Source: Rhodanobacter sp. 7MK24
GTDB lineage: Bacteria > Pseudomonadota > Gammaproteobacteria > Xanthomonadales > Rhodanobacteraceae
Length of the DNA stretch: 64,000 nucleotides
NCBI RefSeq assembly: GCF_014842995.1
Contig: NZ_JACYXL010000005.1
Span: 1-64,000 of the forward strand
Direction of reading: 5' to 3'
Notes under the pieces: generated by a model
Database searches by the model: none
What the model saw: only the letters and a program-made list of their open reading frames with translations
What the model was told of the DNA's origin: nothing
Shown here: one piece after another, positions 20,056-30,037 of the stretch
Position numbering within the stretch: the stretch's first letter is position 1
Layout: every line of letters starts with the position of its first letter
Position numbers and translations under genes: made by a program

Positions 20056-21765
20056 CTAGAGGCGGTAGCCGGCGGCAAGTTGCTTGAGCTTCTCGCCAAG
20101 CAGTTTGATGCCGTGCGCCGCCGCTTCCATCTGCTTGGCACTGTCCACATTCTGGTTGCTCGCCAGCTTGATGCTTTCCATCGCCGTGGCTACCTGGTCT
20201 ACACCGACCAGCTGTTGCTGACTGGATGCGGCGATCTGCACGGCTGCCTGGGAAGCTTCGCTGACGCTGCCGGTGAGCGCCTGGATGGACTGACCCGCCT
20301 GCGTGGACTGGCGTACGCCTTCGGCTACGGCGTGGCTGCCCTGCTCGGTCGCCAGTACCGCCGCGCTCGTGGCCTGCTGGATGTCGCCGAGAATGCTGCG
20401 CACCTGTGCCGTGGCCTGGCGCGACTGCTCGGCCAAGCTTTTGACCTCCTGCGCAACCACGGCAAAACCCTTGCCGTGCTCGCCGGCCTTGGCCGCTTCG
20501 ATCGAGGCGTTTACGGCCAGCAGCTTGGACTGTCCGGTCAGATCATCGACGGTAGCCACGATCTGGCCGACCGCCTGGCTCTGCTCGCTGAGCCGCACCA
20601 TGCTTTCAGCGATCAGTTCCATCTGCTGCTGGATTCGCGCCATTCCGACTGCGGTGTCATCCGTAGCCTTGCGCCCTTCCTCCGAGATGGAGGCCACCCG
20701 CAAGGCGGAATCGGAGACTGCCCGGGCCTTCTCGCTGGACATCTGCGCGGTCTGCCGGACCTCCTCCACCGTAGTCGTGGTTTCGCTGACGGCGACGGCG
20801 GTCTGGGTGGCGCTGGCGGCGAGTTCGCTGGTCGAGGTCGAAATTTCACTCGCCGAGCTGCTCAGCACATTGATGCCTTCGTGGAGATCCGCCGTCAGGT
20901 TGCGCAGGTTCTGGATCATCGACGCGAACGCCTTGCCCAGTACGTCGTGCTCGGATTGCGGCTCGATGCTGACGCGAAGATCGCCCTCGGAGATGCTGTG
21001 CGCTATCCCGGCCATCTGCCGCAGCGAGCGGCTCATGCGCCCGAAGGCCTGATGCAACAGTCCGACTTCGTCGCTGCGGCCCAGCGATAGTTCTTCGGAA
21101 GGAAGATCGCCGATCGCGATCCGTTCGGCTGCCGTCGTCAGCGAACGCAGCGGGCCAGCGATCGTACGGGTCAGCAACCAGCCAATCGCTATCGCCGCCA
21201 ATAACGCCAGCACGCCCACGACGGCGAAGGTGCTGCGGGCACTCGAGGCCTGCTGCGTACCGAGAGTCAAGGCGCGGTCCGAAAGTTTTTCAGCAAGGTC
21301 CCGCATGGCGAGGTAACGGCTGTTCTGTTCCCCCAGCGAGGTAGCGCGCGCTGCCTCGACCTGGCCTTTGCGGAGCAGGTCGAGGACCTGGCCATCGCGA
21401 ACCTGCGCATATACCGCATATTGGTCGGCGAACTGGGCGATCATCGTCTCCAGTTCCGGTTCCATCTGCGTGAGGTTGCGCATGCCTTGCAGGTAGGCGG
21501 CTGCGGATCTGCCGTTTTTTCCAGCCTCGTCGAACAGATTGTTGCGCGTGGTCGCATCGCTAATGGAGAGCAGCGTCAGGACGACGGCGCGATCGTCATT
21601 GAGCGACGCCTCCAATGCGTTCGCCTCCACCGCTACATTGCGGCTTTGCGTAATTTCCTCCATGGCGTGCTGGGCCATGACGCCCAACAGCACGAGCAGC
21701 GCTACGATAAGCCCGAGGCCGAGCACCATCTTGGTGCCGGTCTTGAGGTTGTTGAACCCGTTCAT
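20056..21765 (-). CDS. methyl-accepting chemotaxis protein (WspA-like)
   Basis: The 569-aa receptor has a membrane helix at ~12-32, a ~145-residue periplasmic four-helix-bundle-type sensor, a second helix at ~180-198, a HAMP domain (GPLRSLTTAAERIAIGDL) and a long cytoplasmic signalling coil. The hairpin tip motif is AGEHGKGFAVVAQEVKSLAEQS. The ligand domain is all-helical and carries no recognised ligand motif. It lacks the C-terminal pentapeptide for tethering CheR/CheB. It lies between cheW and cheA in the operon and is the only receptor encoded in it, which suggests a dedicated array. In Wsp systems the equivalent receptor senses surface contact; whether this one does is unknown. Confidence 0.93.
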   Translation of the reverse strand: MNGFNNLKTGTKMVLGLGLIVALLVLLGVMAQHAMEEITQSRNVAVEANALEASLNDDRAVVLTLLSISDATTRNNLFDEAGKNGRSAAAYLQGMRNLTQMEPELETMIAQFADQYAVYAQVRDGQVLDLLRKGQVEAARATSLGEQNSRYLAMRDLAEKLSDRALTLGTQQASSARSTFAVVGVLALLAAIAIGWLLTRTIAGPLRSLTTAAERIAIGDLPSEELSLGRSDEVGLLHQAFGRMSRSLRQMAGIAHSISEGDLRVSIEPQSEHDVLGKAFASMIQNLRNLTADLHEGINVLSSSASEISTSTSELAASATQTAVAVSETTTTVEEVRQTAQMSSEKARAVSDSALRVASISEEGRKATDDTAVGMARIQQQMELIAESMVRLSEQSQAVGQIVATVDDLTGQSKLLAVNASIEAAKAGEHGKGFAVVAQEVKSLAEQSRQATAQVRSILGDIQQATSAAVLATEQGSHAVAEGVRQSTQAGQSIQALTGSVSEASQAAVQIAASSQQQLVGVDQVATAMESIKLASNQNVDSAKQMEAAAHGIKLLGEKLKQLAAGYRL

Positions 21766-21794
21766 GGCAACCCCCTACTGATGCCTATGGTTGT

Positions 21795-22331
21795 TTACGA
21801 ACTCACGTCCTCATCTATGACAAGACGCGGATCGTTGAGGATGGCGTCTGTGTCCAGTATCACCAGCCGTTCCGGCGTGACTCCCACGATATATTCCGCT
21901 GCGACTCCCCCCACGGTCGACGGCGCCGGCTGGATGCGGCTCTTGCCGATGGCCGAGACACCTTCGACCGTGTCAGCCAGCAGCCCGATTTCCACCTCGT
22001 CCCTGCGCAGCAGCACAATCCTGTGCAGGTCGGTGATGCCTGGTTCGGGCAGACCGAAAAACTGCTTCAGGTCGATCACCGCCACCAGCCGCCCTCGCAG
22101 GTTGACCAGGCCGCGAAGGAACGATGGCGTGCAAGGCAGCGGCGTGAGATCCCTGAGCGGCTGCACGTCGTTCACCTGACTGGCCAGGAGGGCGTAACGC
22201 TCGTGGGCAAGAGTGAACTCGAGCACCTCGATCTGCTCCTCGAGCGGCTTGTCGGAGGGCCGTTGCGCCAGCCGTCGCGCACGTTCGCGCAAGATGACAT
22301 GAGAGGCGTCGAGGCCATCGGACGAGTTCAT
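21795..22331 (-). CDS. cheW: CheW-type coupling protein (first copy)
   Basis: The 178-aa protein has a CheW domain at residues ~35-175 (VLEFTLAHERYALLASQVNDV, RGLVNLRGRLVAVIDLKQFF, VGLLADTVEGV-like segment). The ~30-residue N-terminal extension is basic and helical. CheW proteins bridge receptor and CheA. Its ATG overlaps the cheR stop as ATGA (22328-22331), and mcp follows after 29 bp. Two CheW proteins flanking a CheR-TPR gene reproduce the WspB-WspC-WspD order. Confidence 0.93.
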   Translation of the reverse strand: MNSSDGLDASHVILRERARRLAQRPSDKPLEEQIEVLEFTLAHERYALLASQVNDVQPLRDLTPLPCTPSFLRGLVNLRGRLVAVIDLKQFFGLPEPGITDLHRIVLLRRDEVEIGLLADTVEGVSAIGKSRIQPAPSTVGGVAAEYIVGVTPERLVILDTDAILNDPRLVIDEDVSS

Positions 22332-23770
22332 GCATGGTCTCCCACGACCATCAAGTCCCTGACCAGGGCGGTCAGTTGCCGCACGCTAATGCCCTCGGCA
22401 TGTTCGGGGTAGGCGTCCGGGGGCAGCCGTTCAAGCAAGGCCAGGACATTGCGATAGTGGCGTGCCGCATGCTTCTCCCGTCCGCGGGTGCGCTCCAGAT
22501 TGGCAAGCGCCAGGCCGGCCATTACGCCATCGGGTGCCAGGTACAGGCTGCGCTCGAATGCGGCGCCGGCCTCGGGCACGTTGCCCGTCTCGGCAAGAAT
22601 CATCCCTCTCAGATAATGGGCCGCCGGGTCCAGTTTTTCGGCGGCTATCCAGCGATCGCACCAGACCAGCGCTTCGTCCATGCGGCGCTGGTCGGCCAAC
22701 GTCCTTGCCCATGCGGCGGTTGCCTCCGCGGAAAGTACCGTTTCCTTCGCCTTTGGGGGAGGCGGCCGCCGCTTGGGAGCAGATGGCGGCGTCGCTGGTT
22801 TAGGAAAACCGGACGACACTTCATGCGTTGCGTAAACCCGTGCCGGAAGCGTCTTGGCCGGTGTCACCTCCGTTGCGCCCTCGTCTTTTGGAGCAACTCC
22901 GCGGCGATACTGCACTTGGCCTTTCTGGTAAAAGATCGCGCCGTCGCAATGGACTGCACGAAAGCCGGCAAACAGGGTCTGCGAGGCCTCGCACGGCGCG
23001 ACTGCCAGCCAGCCATCCTCGCGCAAGGCCCCATGCAGTGCCTCGACTACCTTCGATGCCTGCGCCGGCGTGAAGTACATGAGGACGTTGCGGCAGAGAA
23101 TCAGGTCGAAGCCGCCATCACGCATGCTGGCCAGCGCGGCCTCGTCAGCGAGGTTCAAGGGTGCAAAGCGGACGATGCGCCGGATCGCAGGCGACAGTAT
23201 GTAGCGCCCCCCTGCCAGCTGACGGAAATGCCGGGCGCGGAAATCCGGCGATGTTCCACGAAACGACCACTGGCCATACACCCCTTCCGCAGCCTTGCGC
23301 AGGAAGCGCGGATTGACGTCGGTACCAAGGAGATTGATTTGCCAGCTGCCGATGTCCGGCAACAGTTGACGCAGCAGGATGCCGATCGAATAGGTTTCTT
23401 CACCGGTACAGCAGGCGGCGCTCCAGATACGCAGCTGCCGGCTGTCCATGCGGCGCCGCTCCTCAATGAGCGCAGGCAGGACATGGGTCGAAAGTGCGGC
23501 GAACGCTTCCTGGTCGCGGAAGAAATAGGTCTCCCCGATGGTGAGGTGACTGGCCAGGGTTTCCACGCCTGCGGCGTCGAGCTTTTCCGACAGCAGCAGC
23601 TGTGCGCATGCCTCCACATCGGAAAGGCCGAGTTCGCTTGCCGCTCCCCTGAGCGAGCGCTTCAGATCCGACAATTTCTCGCCCTGCAGGTGCAGCCCGA
23701 AGAGCCGCTCCACGACCGAGCCGACCCTTTCCCAAAGAACGGTTGACTCACTGCCCGGCACGTCGGGCAT
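22328..23770 (-). CDS. cheR: CheR methyltransferase with C-terminal TPR region (WspC-like)
   Basis: The product is 480 aa from the ATG at 23770; an in-frame GTG three codons earlier is possible. A CheR N-terminal helical domain precedes the SAM-dependent methyltransferase domain with TIGETYFFRD, WSAACCTGEETYSIG, NLLGTDVN and DLILCRNVLMYF. A Pro/Lys-rich linker near 310-350 leads to a C-terminal region with tetratricopeptide-like helices (HYLRGMILAETGNVPEAGAA, then ALANLERTRGREKHAARHY). CheR-TPR fusions are characteristic of Wsp-type and other non-flagellar chemosensory systems. It methylates receptor glutamates opposite to CheB. Its start overlaps the 3' end of the upstream cheW by 23 bp. Confidence 0.93.
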   Translation of the reverse strand: MPDVPGSESTVLWERVGSVVERLFGLHLQGEKLSDLKRSLRGAASELGLSDVEACAQLLLSEKLDAAGVETLASHLTIGETYFFRDQEAFAALSTHVLPALIEERRRMDSRQLRIWSAACCTGEETYSIGILLRQLLPDIGSWQINLLGTDVNPRFLRKAAEGVYGQWSFRGTSPDFRARHFRQLAGGRYILSPAIRRIVRFAPLNLADEAALASMRDGGFDLILCRNVLMYFTPAQASKVVEALHGALREDGWLAVAPCEASQTLFAGFRAVHCDGAIFYQKGQVQYRRGVAPKDEGATEVTPAKTLPARVYATHEVSSGFPKPATPPSAPKRRPPPPKAKETVLSAEATAAWARTLADQRRMDEALVWCDRWIAAEKLDPAAHYLRGMILAETGNVPEAGAAFERSLYLAPDGVMAGLALANLERTRGREKHAARHYRNVLALLERLPPDAYPEHAEGISVRQLTALVRDLMVVGDHA

Positions 23771-24218
23771 CCAAGGCACTGGCCAGCGCCTTCATGTCGT
23801 GGACATCGAGGAATTGCTGTGGGTCGTCGATCAGCAACAGGCCGTCCGGCGTTTTCACCAGGCCCCGCACCTGGGCAACGCCCTGGATCAGTGCCTCCCC
23901 CGGCACGAAATCCCCGCTATCGACCGCGGTCACGCCTTCTGCTTCGCTGACCGGAAGTACGAACAACTGCTGCGGTAACGCCAGTACCACGAAGGCGTCC
24001 GCAGGACTGATTGGACGCGGTGGCAAACCCAGCCGCAGCCTCAGGTCGATCACCACGGCCACGTGGCCGTGCAGGTTGACCACGCCCAACACGGCCATCG
24101 GCGCCCCGGGCAAGGGAGTGACCTCACAGGCGTGTTCCACGCGCTCGACCGCGGCCAGCGACACGCCCAGTCGCAGCAGGTCCAGTTTGAACACAAGCAG
24201 GGAAACCGGTGCCGTCAT
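23748..24218 (-). CDS. cheW: CheW-type coupling protein (second copy, first gene of operon)
   Basis: The product is 156 aa from the ATG at 24218 (MTAPVSLLVFKLDLLRLGV). Longer in-frame starts exist, but CheW domains start close to this point. The CheW fold is recognisable from LLVFKLDLLRLGVSLAAVER, AVLGVVNLHGHVAVVIDLR and VSEAEGVTAV. It is the first gene of the chemosensory operon, so the operon promoter should lie in the 395 bp upstream. Divergence from the other CheW suggests the two have different partners, as WspB and WspD do. Confidence 0.92.
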   Translation of the reverse strand: MTAPVSLLVFKLDLLRLGVSLAAVERVEHACEVTPLPGAPMAVLGVVNLHGHVAVVIDLRLRLGLPPRPISPADAFVVLALPQQLFVLPVSEAEGVTAVDSGDFVPGEALIQGVAQVRGLVKTPDGLLLIDDPQQFLDVHDMKALASALDARRAGQ

Positions 24219-24613
24219 ATCGGATGGCCACCACGTTTGCAGAATGATTCCGACCTGCGGCGGTCCATGCACGTTGATTCGCTGCAAGCGACTGCCATAC
24301 CCCTAGAGCCCGGCAACCATAGCGCGATTAAACGCCGTTTGCCATTACGCATCTTGGCCATTATCGGCAGCACAGTGAGCGGGCTTGAATCGATCGGCTT
24401 GAATAGCGATGCACAGGCAAGCCTGATTGCTGCCTACATCACTCGCACGTCACCTGTGCCTGGCCGCTCTTCGAACGGCAATGACCGGGCCGTCGAGGAA
24501 CTGGATCTCTCCCATATCGGACGCGGCCACAATCCAGCCGTCGATGGCCTACTCGCCTTGATCGACAGCGCCGAAAGCTTCCGGCGGTGCACGATTGTGA
24601 AAGCCGCGGACGC
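24219..24613. other. intergenic region upstream of the chemosensory operon
   Basis: About 395 bp without a credible gene. It lies between zipA (ending at 24614) and the first cheW on the same strand. It should contain the operon promoter. I could not identify convincing -35/-10 boxes or an operator. ligA, which often follows zipA in related bacteria, is not here. Confidence 0.5.
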
Positions 24614-25621
24614 TCAGCGTCTGAAATGGATTTCCTCGCCTTGGCGGTCGCGGTCCCAGCCACGCAGCTCGTCGCGGATGTGGGCGATGCGCTGGCGACC
24701 GAGCGCGTTGCGTTCTTCGTCCAGCACCTGCCCGTCCAGCAACTCGGCAAGGCGCTGCGCGGTGGGCAGCATGGTGTCCCATGCGTCGAGCGCGGGCAGC
24801 GGCGCGGGCAAGGTCATAAAGAAGCTGAGGCCGGGCGTGCGCAGTACGTCGAGTCTGGACAGATCGAAGCTGCCCGGCTTGAGCATGTTGGCGACGCTGA
24901 AGATCGGACCAAGCTCGCGCTTGCCGTCGGCGAGCCGATGGTAGATGCCCATGTCGCCAAACTCGAGGCCTGCCTTCTCGGCGGCCACGATCAGATCGGG
25001 GCCGTGGAAACTGGAGCCTTCGCGCGCCACCACGAACAGGGTGACGATGCGTTCCACCGGCATCTGCGCAGGACGACGACCGAGGTCGGAGCGCGGCGGC
25101 GGCCGGTTCGGCTGTGGCGCGGAAACGGGCGCAGCGCCCGCGGGAGCCGACGCCGGCGTCGCCGGAGCGCTGCCGGCCGGCGCGGCGGCCGGTTCGGCCG
25201 AGGCCGACGGCGCACGCAATGCATCCACGATGGCGGCAGCCTGCCCGGCCAGCTTGCTGCGCGACACACCGGTGCTGCGTTCGCCCGAAAGCGTGGCGCC
25301 GAGGCGTTCCAGTTCTTCGCGCAGACCTACATCGAGCTCGCCCTGCTTCGGCGGCACCGCGTTTTCGTCGAAACGCAGTTCATCGGTGGCGCTGAAGGAA
25401 AGCCCGTCGGCGTCGCCGCGCTCGCCCAGCGTGGGTTCGCGGCGTTCGCCGCCCGTGTTGTTCGGCACCGGTCCTGGCGGCATGCGCCGCTTGCCCTGCT
25501 GTTCCTTCTTCGGCTGGCCAAACAGCCAGACCAGGGCGAGCACGACCAGGCCAACGATGAACATCGGTATGCCGACAGCCGGGTTCCAGCCAAGGGCAAG
25601 CACGGGTTGCAGCGTCATCAT
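24614..25621 (-). CDS. zipA: cell division protein ZipA
   Basis: The 335-aa protein has an N-terminal membrane anchor (~17-36, FIVGLVVLALVWLFG) and a basic and then Pro/Ala-rich flexible linker (to ~195). The C-terminal ZipA domain that binds FtsZ is recognisable by RIVTLFVVAREGSSFHGPDL, FGDMGIYHRL, FSVANMLKPGSFDL and PGLSFFMTLP. It tethers FtsZ to the inner membrane at midcell. It follows smc after 78 bp on the same strand, a pairing conserved in xanthomonads. Tandem ATG codons (25621 and 25618) leave the start uncertain by one residue. Confidence 0.93.
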   Translation of the reverse strand: MMTLQPVLALGWNPAVGIPMFIVGLVVLALVWLFGQPKKEQQGKRRMPPGPVPNNTGGERREPTLGERGDADGLSFSATDELRFDENAVPPKQGELDVGLREELERLGATLSGERSTGVSRSKLAGQAAAIVDALRAPSASAEPAAAPAGSAPATPASAPAGAAPVSAPQPNRPPPRSDLGRRPAQMPVERIVTLFVVAREGSSFHGPDLIVAAEKAGLEFGDMGIYHRLADGKRELGPIFSVANMLKPGSFDLSRLDVLRTPGLSFFMTLPAPLPALDAWDTMLPTAQRLAELLDGQVLDEERNALGRQRIAHIRDELRGWDRDRQGEEIHFRR

Positions 25622-25699
25622 CGGTTCCTCATCGGTTCGTTCGCCGCGGGTGGCGAACGCACTTCCTCAGTTCAATCACGCGGGCATCGCAGGCGGCAC

Positions 25700-28600
25700 T
25701 CACGCGGTGCCCGCCAGTTTAGCCGCTTCGGCCAGGTCCACCTGCACCAGGCGCGATACGCCGGGCTCGCGCATGGTCACGCCGCAGAGCTGGCTGGCGG
25801 CTTCCATGGTGGCCTTGTTGTGGCTGATGAAGATGAACTGCACCCGCTCGCTCATCTCGCGCACCATGCTGGAGAAGCGGCCCACGTTGGCTTCGTCCAG
25901 CGGCGCATCCACCTCGTCGAGCAGGCAGAATGGCGCGGGGTTGAGGTTGAAGATGGCGAATACGAGGGCCACCGCGGTGAGCGCCTTCTCGCCGCCGGAG
26001 AGCAGCGAGATGTTGGACGGGCGCTTGCCGGGTGGCCGCGCCATGATCGCCACGCCGGTGTCGAGCAGGTCGTCGCCGGTGAGTTCGAGGTAGGCATGGC
26101 CACCGCCGAACAGGCGCGGGAACAACTCCTGCACGCCGGCGTTGACCTTGTCGAAGGTCTCCTTGAAGCGCGCACGCGTCTCGCGGTCGATCTTCTTGAT
26201 CGCGCCTTCCAGCGTCTCCATCGCGCTGGTGAGGTCGCTGAGCTGGTTGTCGAGATAGGTCTTGCGCTCGCTCTGTTCGGCGTGCTGCTGGATCGCGGCG
26301 AGGTTCACCGGTTCGAGGCGAACGATCTTCTGTGCGAGCTCGGCCAGTTGCTGTTTCCACTCCGAGGCATCCACGTTCTCCGCCAGTTCGGCGAGCAGGG
26401 TTTCCAGCTCCAGGCCGGAAGCCGCGATGGCTTCGGCCAGCTGCTCGGCGCGCAACTGCAAGGCCTGCGCGGCGAGGCGCTTTTCGGAAAGGTTTTCGCG
26501 CAGGTTGGCGAGGCTCTGTTCGGCAAGGTGCCGGCGCTGTTCCAACTGGCGGAAAGCGATATCGCATTCCTCCAGCGAACGGCGCGCCTCCACCAACTGC
26601 TTGTCCACCAGCAGACGCTGGTCGAGATAGGTCTGCCGCTCGGCTTCGAGCTCGGCGATGGGGTCGGATCCCGCGGCGAGCTGTTCGGCGATCTCGCCTC
26701 GACGCGCTTCGATCTGGCGCAACTGGTTCTCCATGCGCGCCAGTGCCTGTTCCAGCGAGGCCAGCGAGGAACGCTTGGATTCCAGCGACAGCGCCAGCGC
26801 GTGAGCCTGGTCGGCGGCCTCGCGCGCGTTCATGCGCGCTTCCTCGCGGGCCTCCAGCAGGGCACGGCGTTCGTTCTCCAGTTCGCGGCGCTGGTCCTCG
26901 AGGTCGCCCATATGGCCGACCGACTCGTCCAGCCGCGCGCGTGCCTCGCGGGTCTGCGTCTGCAGCTCGTCAAGCTGCTCTATCAACGTTGCCAGTTCAC
27001 CGGCCACTTTCTCGCCGCGGGCGCGGGCGGTTTCCAGCTTGCCGCGATGGCTTTGCAGCTGACCGGCGAGTTCCGACTGGCGGCGATGCGCGTTGTACAG
27101 CTCGCGCTGGGTGTCGTCGCGGGCGCGTTCGGCCTCGAATTTGCGGGTGCGCTGGTCGTCGAGCTGGGCGGTGCATTCCTCGATGCGCGCTTCCAGCGCG
27201 GCGACCTGTTCGGCCAGCGTGCGGATCTCGCGCTCGCGCGCCAGCACGCCCACCTGGTTGCCTTGCGCGCGGCGTACGCGTGCCCAACCCGGGCCCAGCC
27301 ACTCGCCACCACGGGTGATCACCGACTGGTACGGCGCCAGCGCGGACAGGCCGGCAACGCGCTGGTGCGCCTCGTCCAGCGTCTCGGCAATAAGCACGTG
27401 ACCGAGGATGGCGATGGCCGCCGCCGGGCCTCGCACGTGCGCGGCCAACGTGCCGGCAGTGTTGGCACTGCCCTCGGCGGCATCGAGCAGTGCGACATCG
27501 GCGTTTTCCAGCGCACTGAAGTCCGCGGCCAACGCGTGTGCGCCTTCGACCAGCACGCTGTCGATGAAGCCGGAGAGCACGGTTTCCACCGCGGTTTCCC
27601 AGCCGGCTTCCACCTGCAGCGTCTCGCCGAGGCGTGGCGACTTGTCCAGGCCCAGCCGCGTCAGCCATTGGCTGGCTGCGTTTTCTTCCTGGCCCAGCGC
27701 AGCGTGCTGCAGGGCTTCCAGCGAGGAGTGCCGGCCACGCGCCGTCTGCAGCTGAGAGCGCGACTCGTTGAGCGCCGACTGCAGCTGGAGTTCCTCTTCC
27801 AGCACCTTCTCGTGATTGCTCTTGTGCTGGTCGAGCAGGCTGCCCAGCGATTCCACCTTCTCGCGCTGGGTGTCGTGCTCCAGATACATCTGCTCGGCGG
27901 CAGCGTCCAGCGCGACGAGGTCGGTGGCCTTCTGTTCGGCTTCCAGCGCTTCACGGCGCCTGGCGAGATCGATGGCCTGGCGATCGAGATAGTTGAGCTT
28001 GGTGCGCTCCACTTCGGCCGCACGGTTGGATTCGCCGGCGGTACGGGTGTGTGTGTCCCAGCGCTGCTGCCAGTCGGCAAGCTTGGTTTCGGCGCTGCGT
28101 TGGGCCTCGGCAGTGTCGTCCTGCATCTGCTGCAGGGCTTCGAGCCTGGGTTCGCCTTCGGCCAGCGCCATGCGCAGCGTTTCGACCTGTGCACGGTCGC
28201 CGGCGATGTGCTCGGCCAGCTCGTTGTGTTCGCGCTCGGCCTCGCCCTGCGCGCGCTGCAGGCGCTCCGCGGTTTCGCGGTTGTGGCGTACCTGCTGTTC
28301 GACGCGGGCGATTTCGGCGCCGACCTTGTAGACCTCGGCCTGCACCGAGCCCAGGTGCTCGCCGGCATCGGTGTGGCGTTCGCGCACGGCCTCGATCTGC
28401 GCCTCGATTTCGCGCTGGCCGGCCAGCTGCTTCTCGATCTCGATTTCGGCGGCGGACAGCCCGGCCCCTTCGCCATCGTGCTGGCCCTTCAGCGCGCGGT
28501 ATTCCAGCGCGCGCAGCTCGGCCTGCTTGCGGGTTTCCTCTTCCTTGTAGGCCTTCCAGCGCTCGGCGGCGCGAGCCTGGCGGTTGAGTTGTTCGAGCTG

Positions 28601-29209
28601 CTTGTCCACCTCGTCGCGTACGTCCTTCACGCGATCGAGGTTCTCGCGGGTGGCTTTGATGCGGCTCTCGGTTTCCTTGCGGCGTTCCTTGTACTTGGAG
28701 ATGCCGGCGGCTTCCTCCAGGTGCGTGCGTAGTTCCTCCGGGTGCGCCTCGATGATCTGCGAGATCATGCCCTGCTCGATGATCGAGTAGCTGCGCGGAC
28801 CCAGGCCGGTGCCGAGGAACAGGTCGGTGATGTCGCGGCGGCGGCAGCGCGCACCGTTGAGGAAATAGGCGGACTGGCCGTCGCGCGTCACCTGGCGCTT
28901 CACCGAGATCTCGGCGTACTGGCCGTACTCCCCCTGCACCGTACCGTCCGCGTTGTCGAAGATCAGCTCGACGGTTGCCTGACCCACCGGCTTGCGCGAG
29001 GTGGAGCCGGAGAAGATCACGTCGGTGAGCGAATCGCCGCGCAGGCGGCTGGCCGCGCTCTCGCCCATCACCCAGCGGATCGCGTCGATGATGTTGGACT
29101 TGCCGCAGCCGTTCGGTCCCACCACGCCGGTCATGTTGGCCGGAAGATGCAGGGTGGTCGGATCGACGAAGGATTTGAAGCCGGCGAGTTTGATCGTGGT
29201 CAGGCGCAT
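25700..29209 (-). CDS. smc: chromosome segregation ATPase SMC
   Basis: The product is 1169 aa from the ATG at 29209 (MRLTTIKLAGFKSF), the usual SMC N-terminus; an in-frame start 33 bp upstream adds residues not found in the family. The N-terminal ATPase half has Walker A in VVGPNGCGKSNIIDAIRWV. Long coiled coils flank a hinge near 500-650 (GFIDSVLVEGAHALAADFSA). The C-terminal half has the signature LLSGGEKALTAVALVFAIF and Walker B with FCLLDEVDAPLDEANV. SMC condenses and aligns replicated chromosomes. No scpA/scpB are in the window. A small palindrome or promoter was not evident upstream. Confidence 0.97.
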   Translation of the reverse strand: MRLTTIKLAGFKSFVDPTTLHLPANMTGVVGPNGCGKSNIIDAIRWVMGESAASRLRGDSLTDVIFSGSTSRKPVGQATVELIFDNADGTVQGEYGQYAEISVKRQVTRDGQSAYFLNGARCRRRDITDLFLGTGLGPRSYSIIEQGMISQIIEAHPEELRTHLEEAAGISKYKERRKETESRIKATRENLDRVKDVRDEVDKQLEQLNRQARAAERWKAYKEEETRKQAELRALEYRALKGQHDGEGAGLSAAEIEIEKQLAGQREIEAQIEAVRERHTDAGEHLGSVQAEVYKVGAEIARVEQQVRHNRETAERLQRAQGEAEREHNELAEHIAGDRAQVETLRMALAEGEPRLEALQQMQDDTAEAQRSAETKLADWQQRWDTHTRTAGESNRAAEVERTKLNYLDRQAIDLARRREALEAEQKATDLVALDAAAEQMYLEHDTQREKVESLGSLLDQHKSNHEKVLEEELQLQSALNESRSQLQTARGRHSSLEALQHAALGQEENAASQWLTRLGLDKSPRLGETLQVEAGWETAVETVLSGFIDSVLVEGAHALAADFSALENADVALLDAAEGSANTAGTLAAHVRGPAAAIAILGHVLIAETLDEAHQRVAGLSALAPYQSVITRGGEWLGPGWARVRRAQGNQVGVLAREREIRTLAEQVAALEARIEECTAQLDDQRTRKFEAERARDDTQRELYNAHRRQSELAGQLQSHRGKLETARARGEKVAGELATLIEQLDELQTQTREARARLDESVGHMGDLEDQRRELENERRALLEAREEARMNAREAADQAHALALSLESKRSSLASLEQALARMENQLRQIEARRGEIAEQLAAGSDPIAELEAERQTYLDQRLLVDKQLVEARRSLEECDIAFRQLEQRRHLAEQSLANLRENLSEKRLAAQALQLRAEQLAEAIAASGLELETLLAELAENVDASEWKQQLAELAQKIVRLEPVNLAAIQQHAEQSERKTYLDNQLSDLTSAMETLEGAIKKIDRETRARFKETFDKVNAGVQELFPRLFGGGHAYLELTGDDLLDTGVAIMARPPGKRPSNISLLSGGEKALTAVALVFAIFNLNPAPFCLLDEVDAPLDEANVGRFSSMVREMSERVQFIFISHNKATMEAASQLCGVTMREPGVSRLVQVDLAEAAKLAGTA

Positions 29210-29352
29210 GCGGTCATCGCAGGGAAATCGGAGGGCGCCCAAAGGGCTGGGCGACAGGGCACTGTGCCAAAGGAGGGGCGGTGCCGCAACGCATTTCTAC
29301 ATGATGTTTCACTGAAGAAATGTGTTGTATCGTATTGTTTATTAATTATTTT

Positions 29353-29604
29353 CTACTTAGCATCTATAGACAGTGCGTGGATGCCGCGGTTCATCAGGTC
29401 ATCGAGCGTGGCATAGATCATCCGATGGCGCTTGATCGGCAGCACGCCGGCGAATGCGGAGCTGACGATGCGCACGTGGAAATGCCCCTTGCCTTCCCCT
29501 GCGTGGCCGCGGTGCAGATGGCTCTCGTCCACCACCTCCAGCTCGGTGGGCGAGAACGCGGCCGCAAGGCGGACGCGGATCTGCTCGGCCATCGCTTCGC
29601 TCAT
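29353..29604 (-). CDS. BolA-family protein
   Basis: The 83-aa protein has the BolA class-II-like KH fold: [22 protein letters not shown] with the conserved His-containing loop, [30 protein letters not shown], where SSAFAG..PI.RHRMIY is diagnostic. BolA proteins work with monothiol glutaredoxins in Fe-S handling and can bind DNA. Its ATG overlaps the stop of the yciI-like gene (29601-29604), indicating coupling. The fifth codon is an alternative ATG. Confidence 0.92.
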   Translation of the reverse strand: MSEAMAEQIRVRLAAAFSPTELEVVDESHLHRGHAGEGKGHFHVRIVSSAFAGVLPIKRHRMIYATLDDLMNRGIHALSIDAK

Positions 29605-29900
29605 GGCAGGGTCTTGCGGAACGGCTTGACGCTCACTTCGGCGTAGACACCGGCAGCCACGTAGGGATCAGCGCCCGCCCAGGCCTCGGCGTCCGCCAGC
29701 GAGGCGAACTCAGCCACGATCATGCTGCCGGTGAAGCCGGCCGGACCGGGATTCTCCGACTCGATCGCCGGGAACGGACCGGCCAGCAACAGGCGCCCTT
29801 CTTCCTGCATCTTGTTCAGCCGTTCCAGGTGCTCGGGGCGGGCGGCGAGGCGCTTGTCCAGCGAACCGGGATGATCCTGGGCGATGATCGCGAACCACAT
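29601..29900 (-). CDS. yciI: YciI-family protein
   Basis: The product is 99 aa from the ATG at 29900, which has GGAG eight bases upstream; a TTG two codons earlier is less likely. The YCII fold is indicated by [17 protein letters not shown], the RPEHLERL segment with the conserved His, LLLAGPF and [18 protein letters not shown]. The family is related to ferredoxin-like chlorodienelactone dehydrohalogenases; the physiological role of YciI is not settled. It is translationally coupled to bolA. Confidence 0.92.
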   Translation of the reverse strand: MWFAIIAQDHPGSLDKRLAARPEHLERLNKMQEEGRLLLAGPFPAIESENPGPAGFTGSMIVAEFASLADAEAWAGADPYVAAGVYAEVSVKPFRKTLP

Positions 29901-30037
29901 GGGCAAGGCTCCGTTGCAAGTCGAAACCGCAATTTTACCCGACTGTGCCGCCAGTCATGTGCATTGCCCGCTTGAAGCGGACGTGGCGATGCCCACTTTG
30001 CGTGTCGTCATCAACGACGTGTTGGGGAGAGCGTTAC

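Noticed and set aside
24587-28732. A 1381-codon open frame antisense to smc and zipA
   Set aside because: Its composition is explained by high third-position GC of the smc coding strand; it contains no recognisable domain, while smc and zipA are unmistakable.
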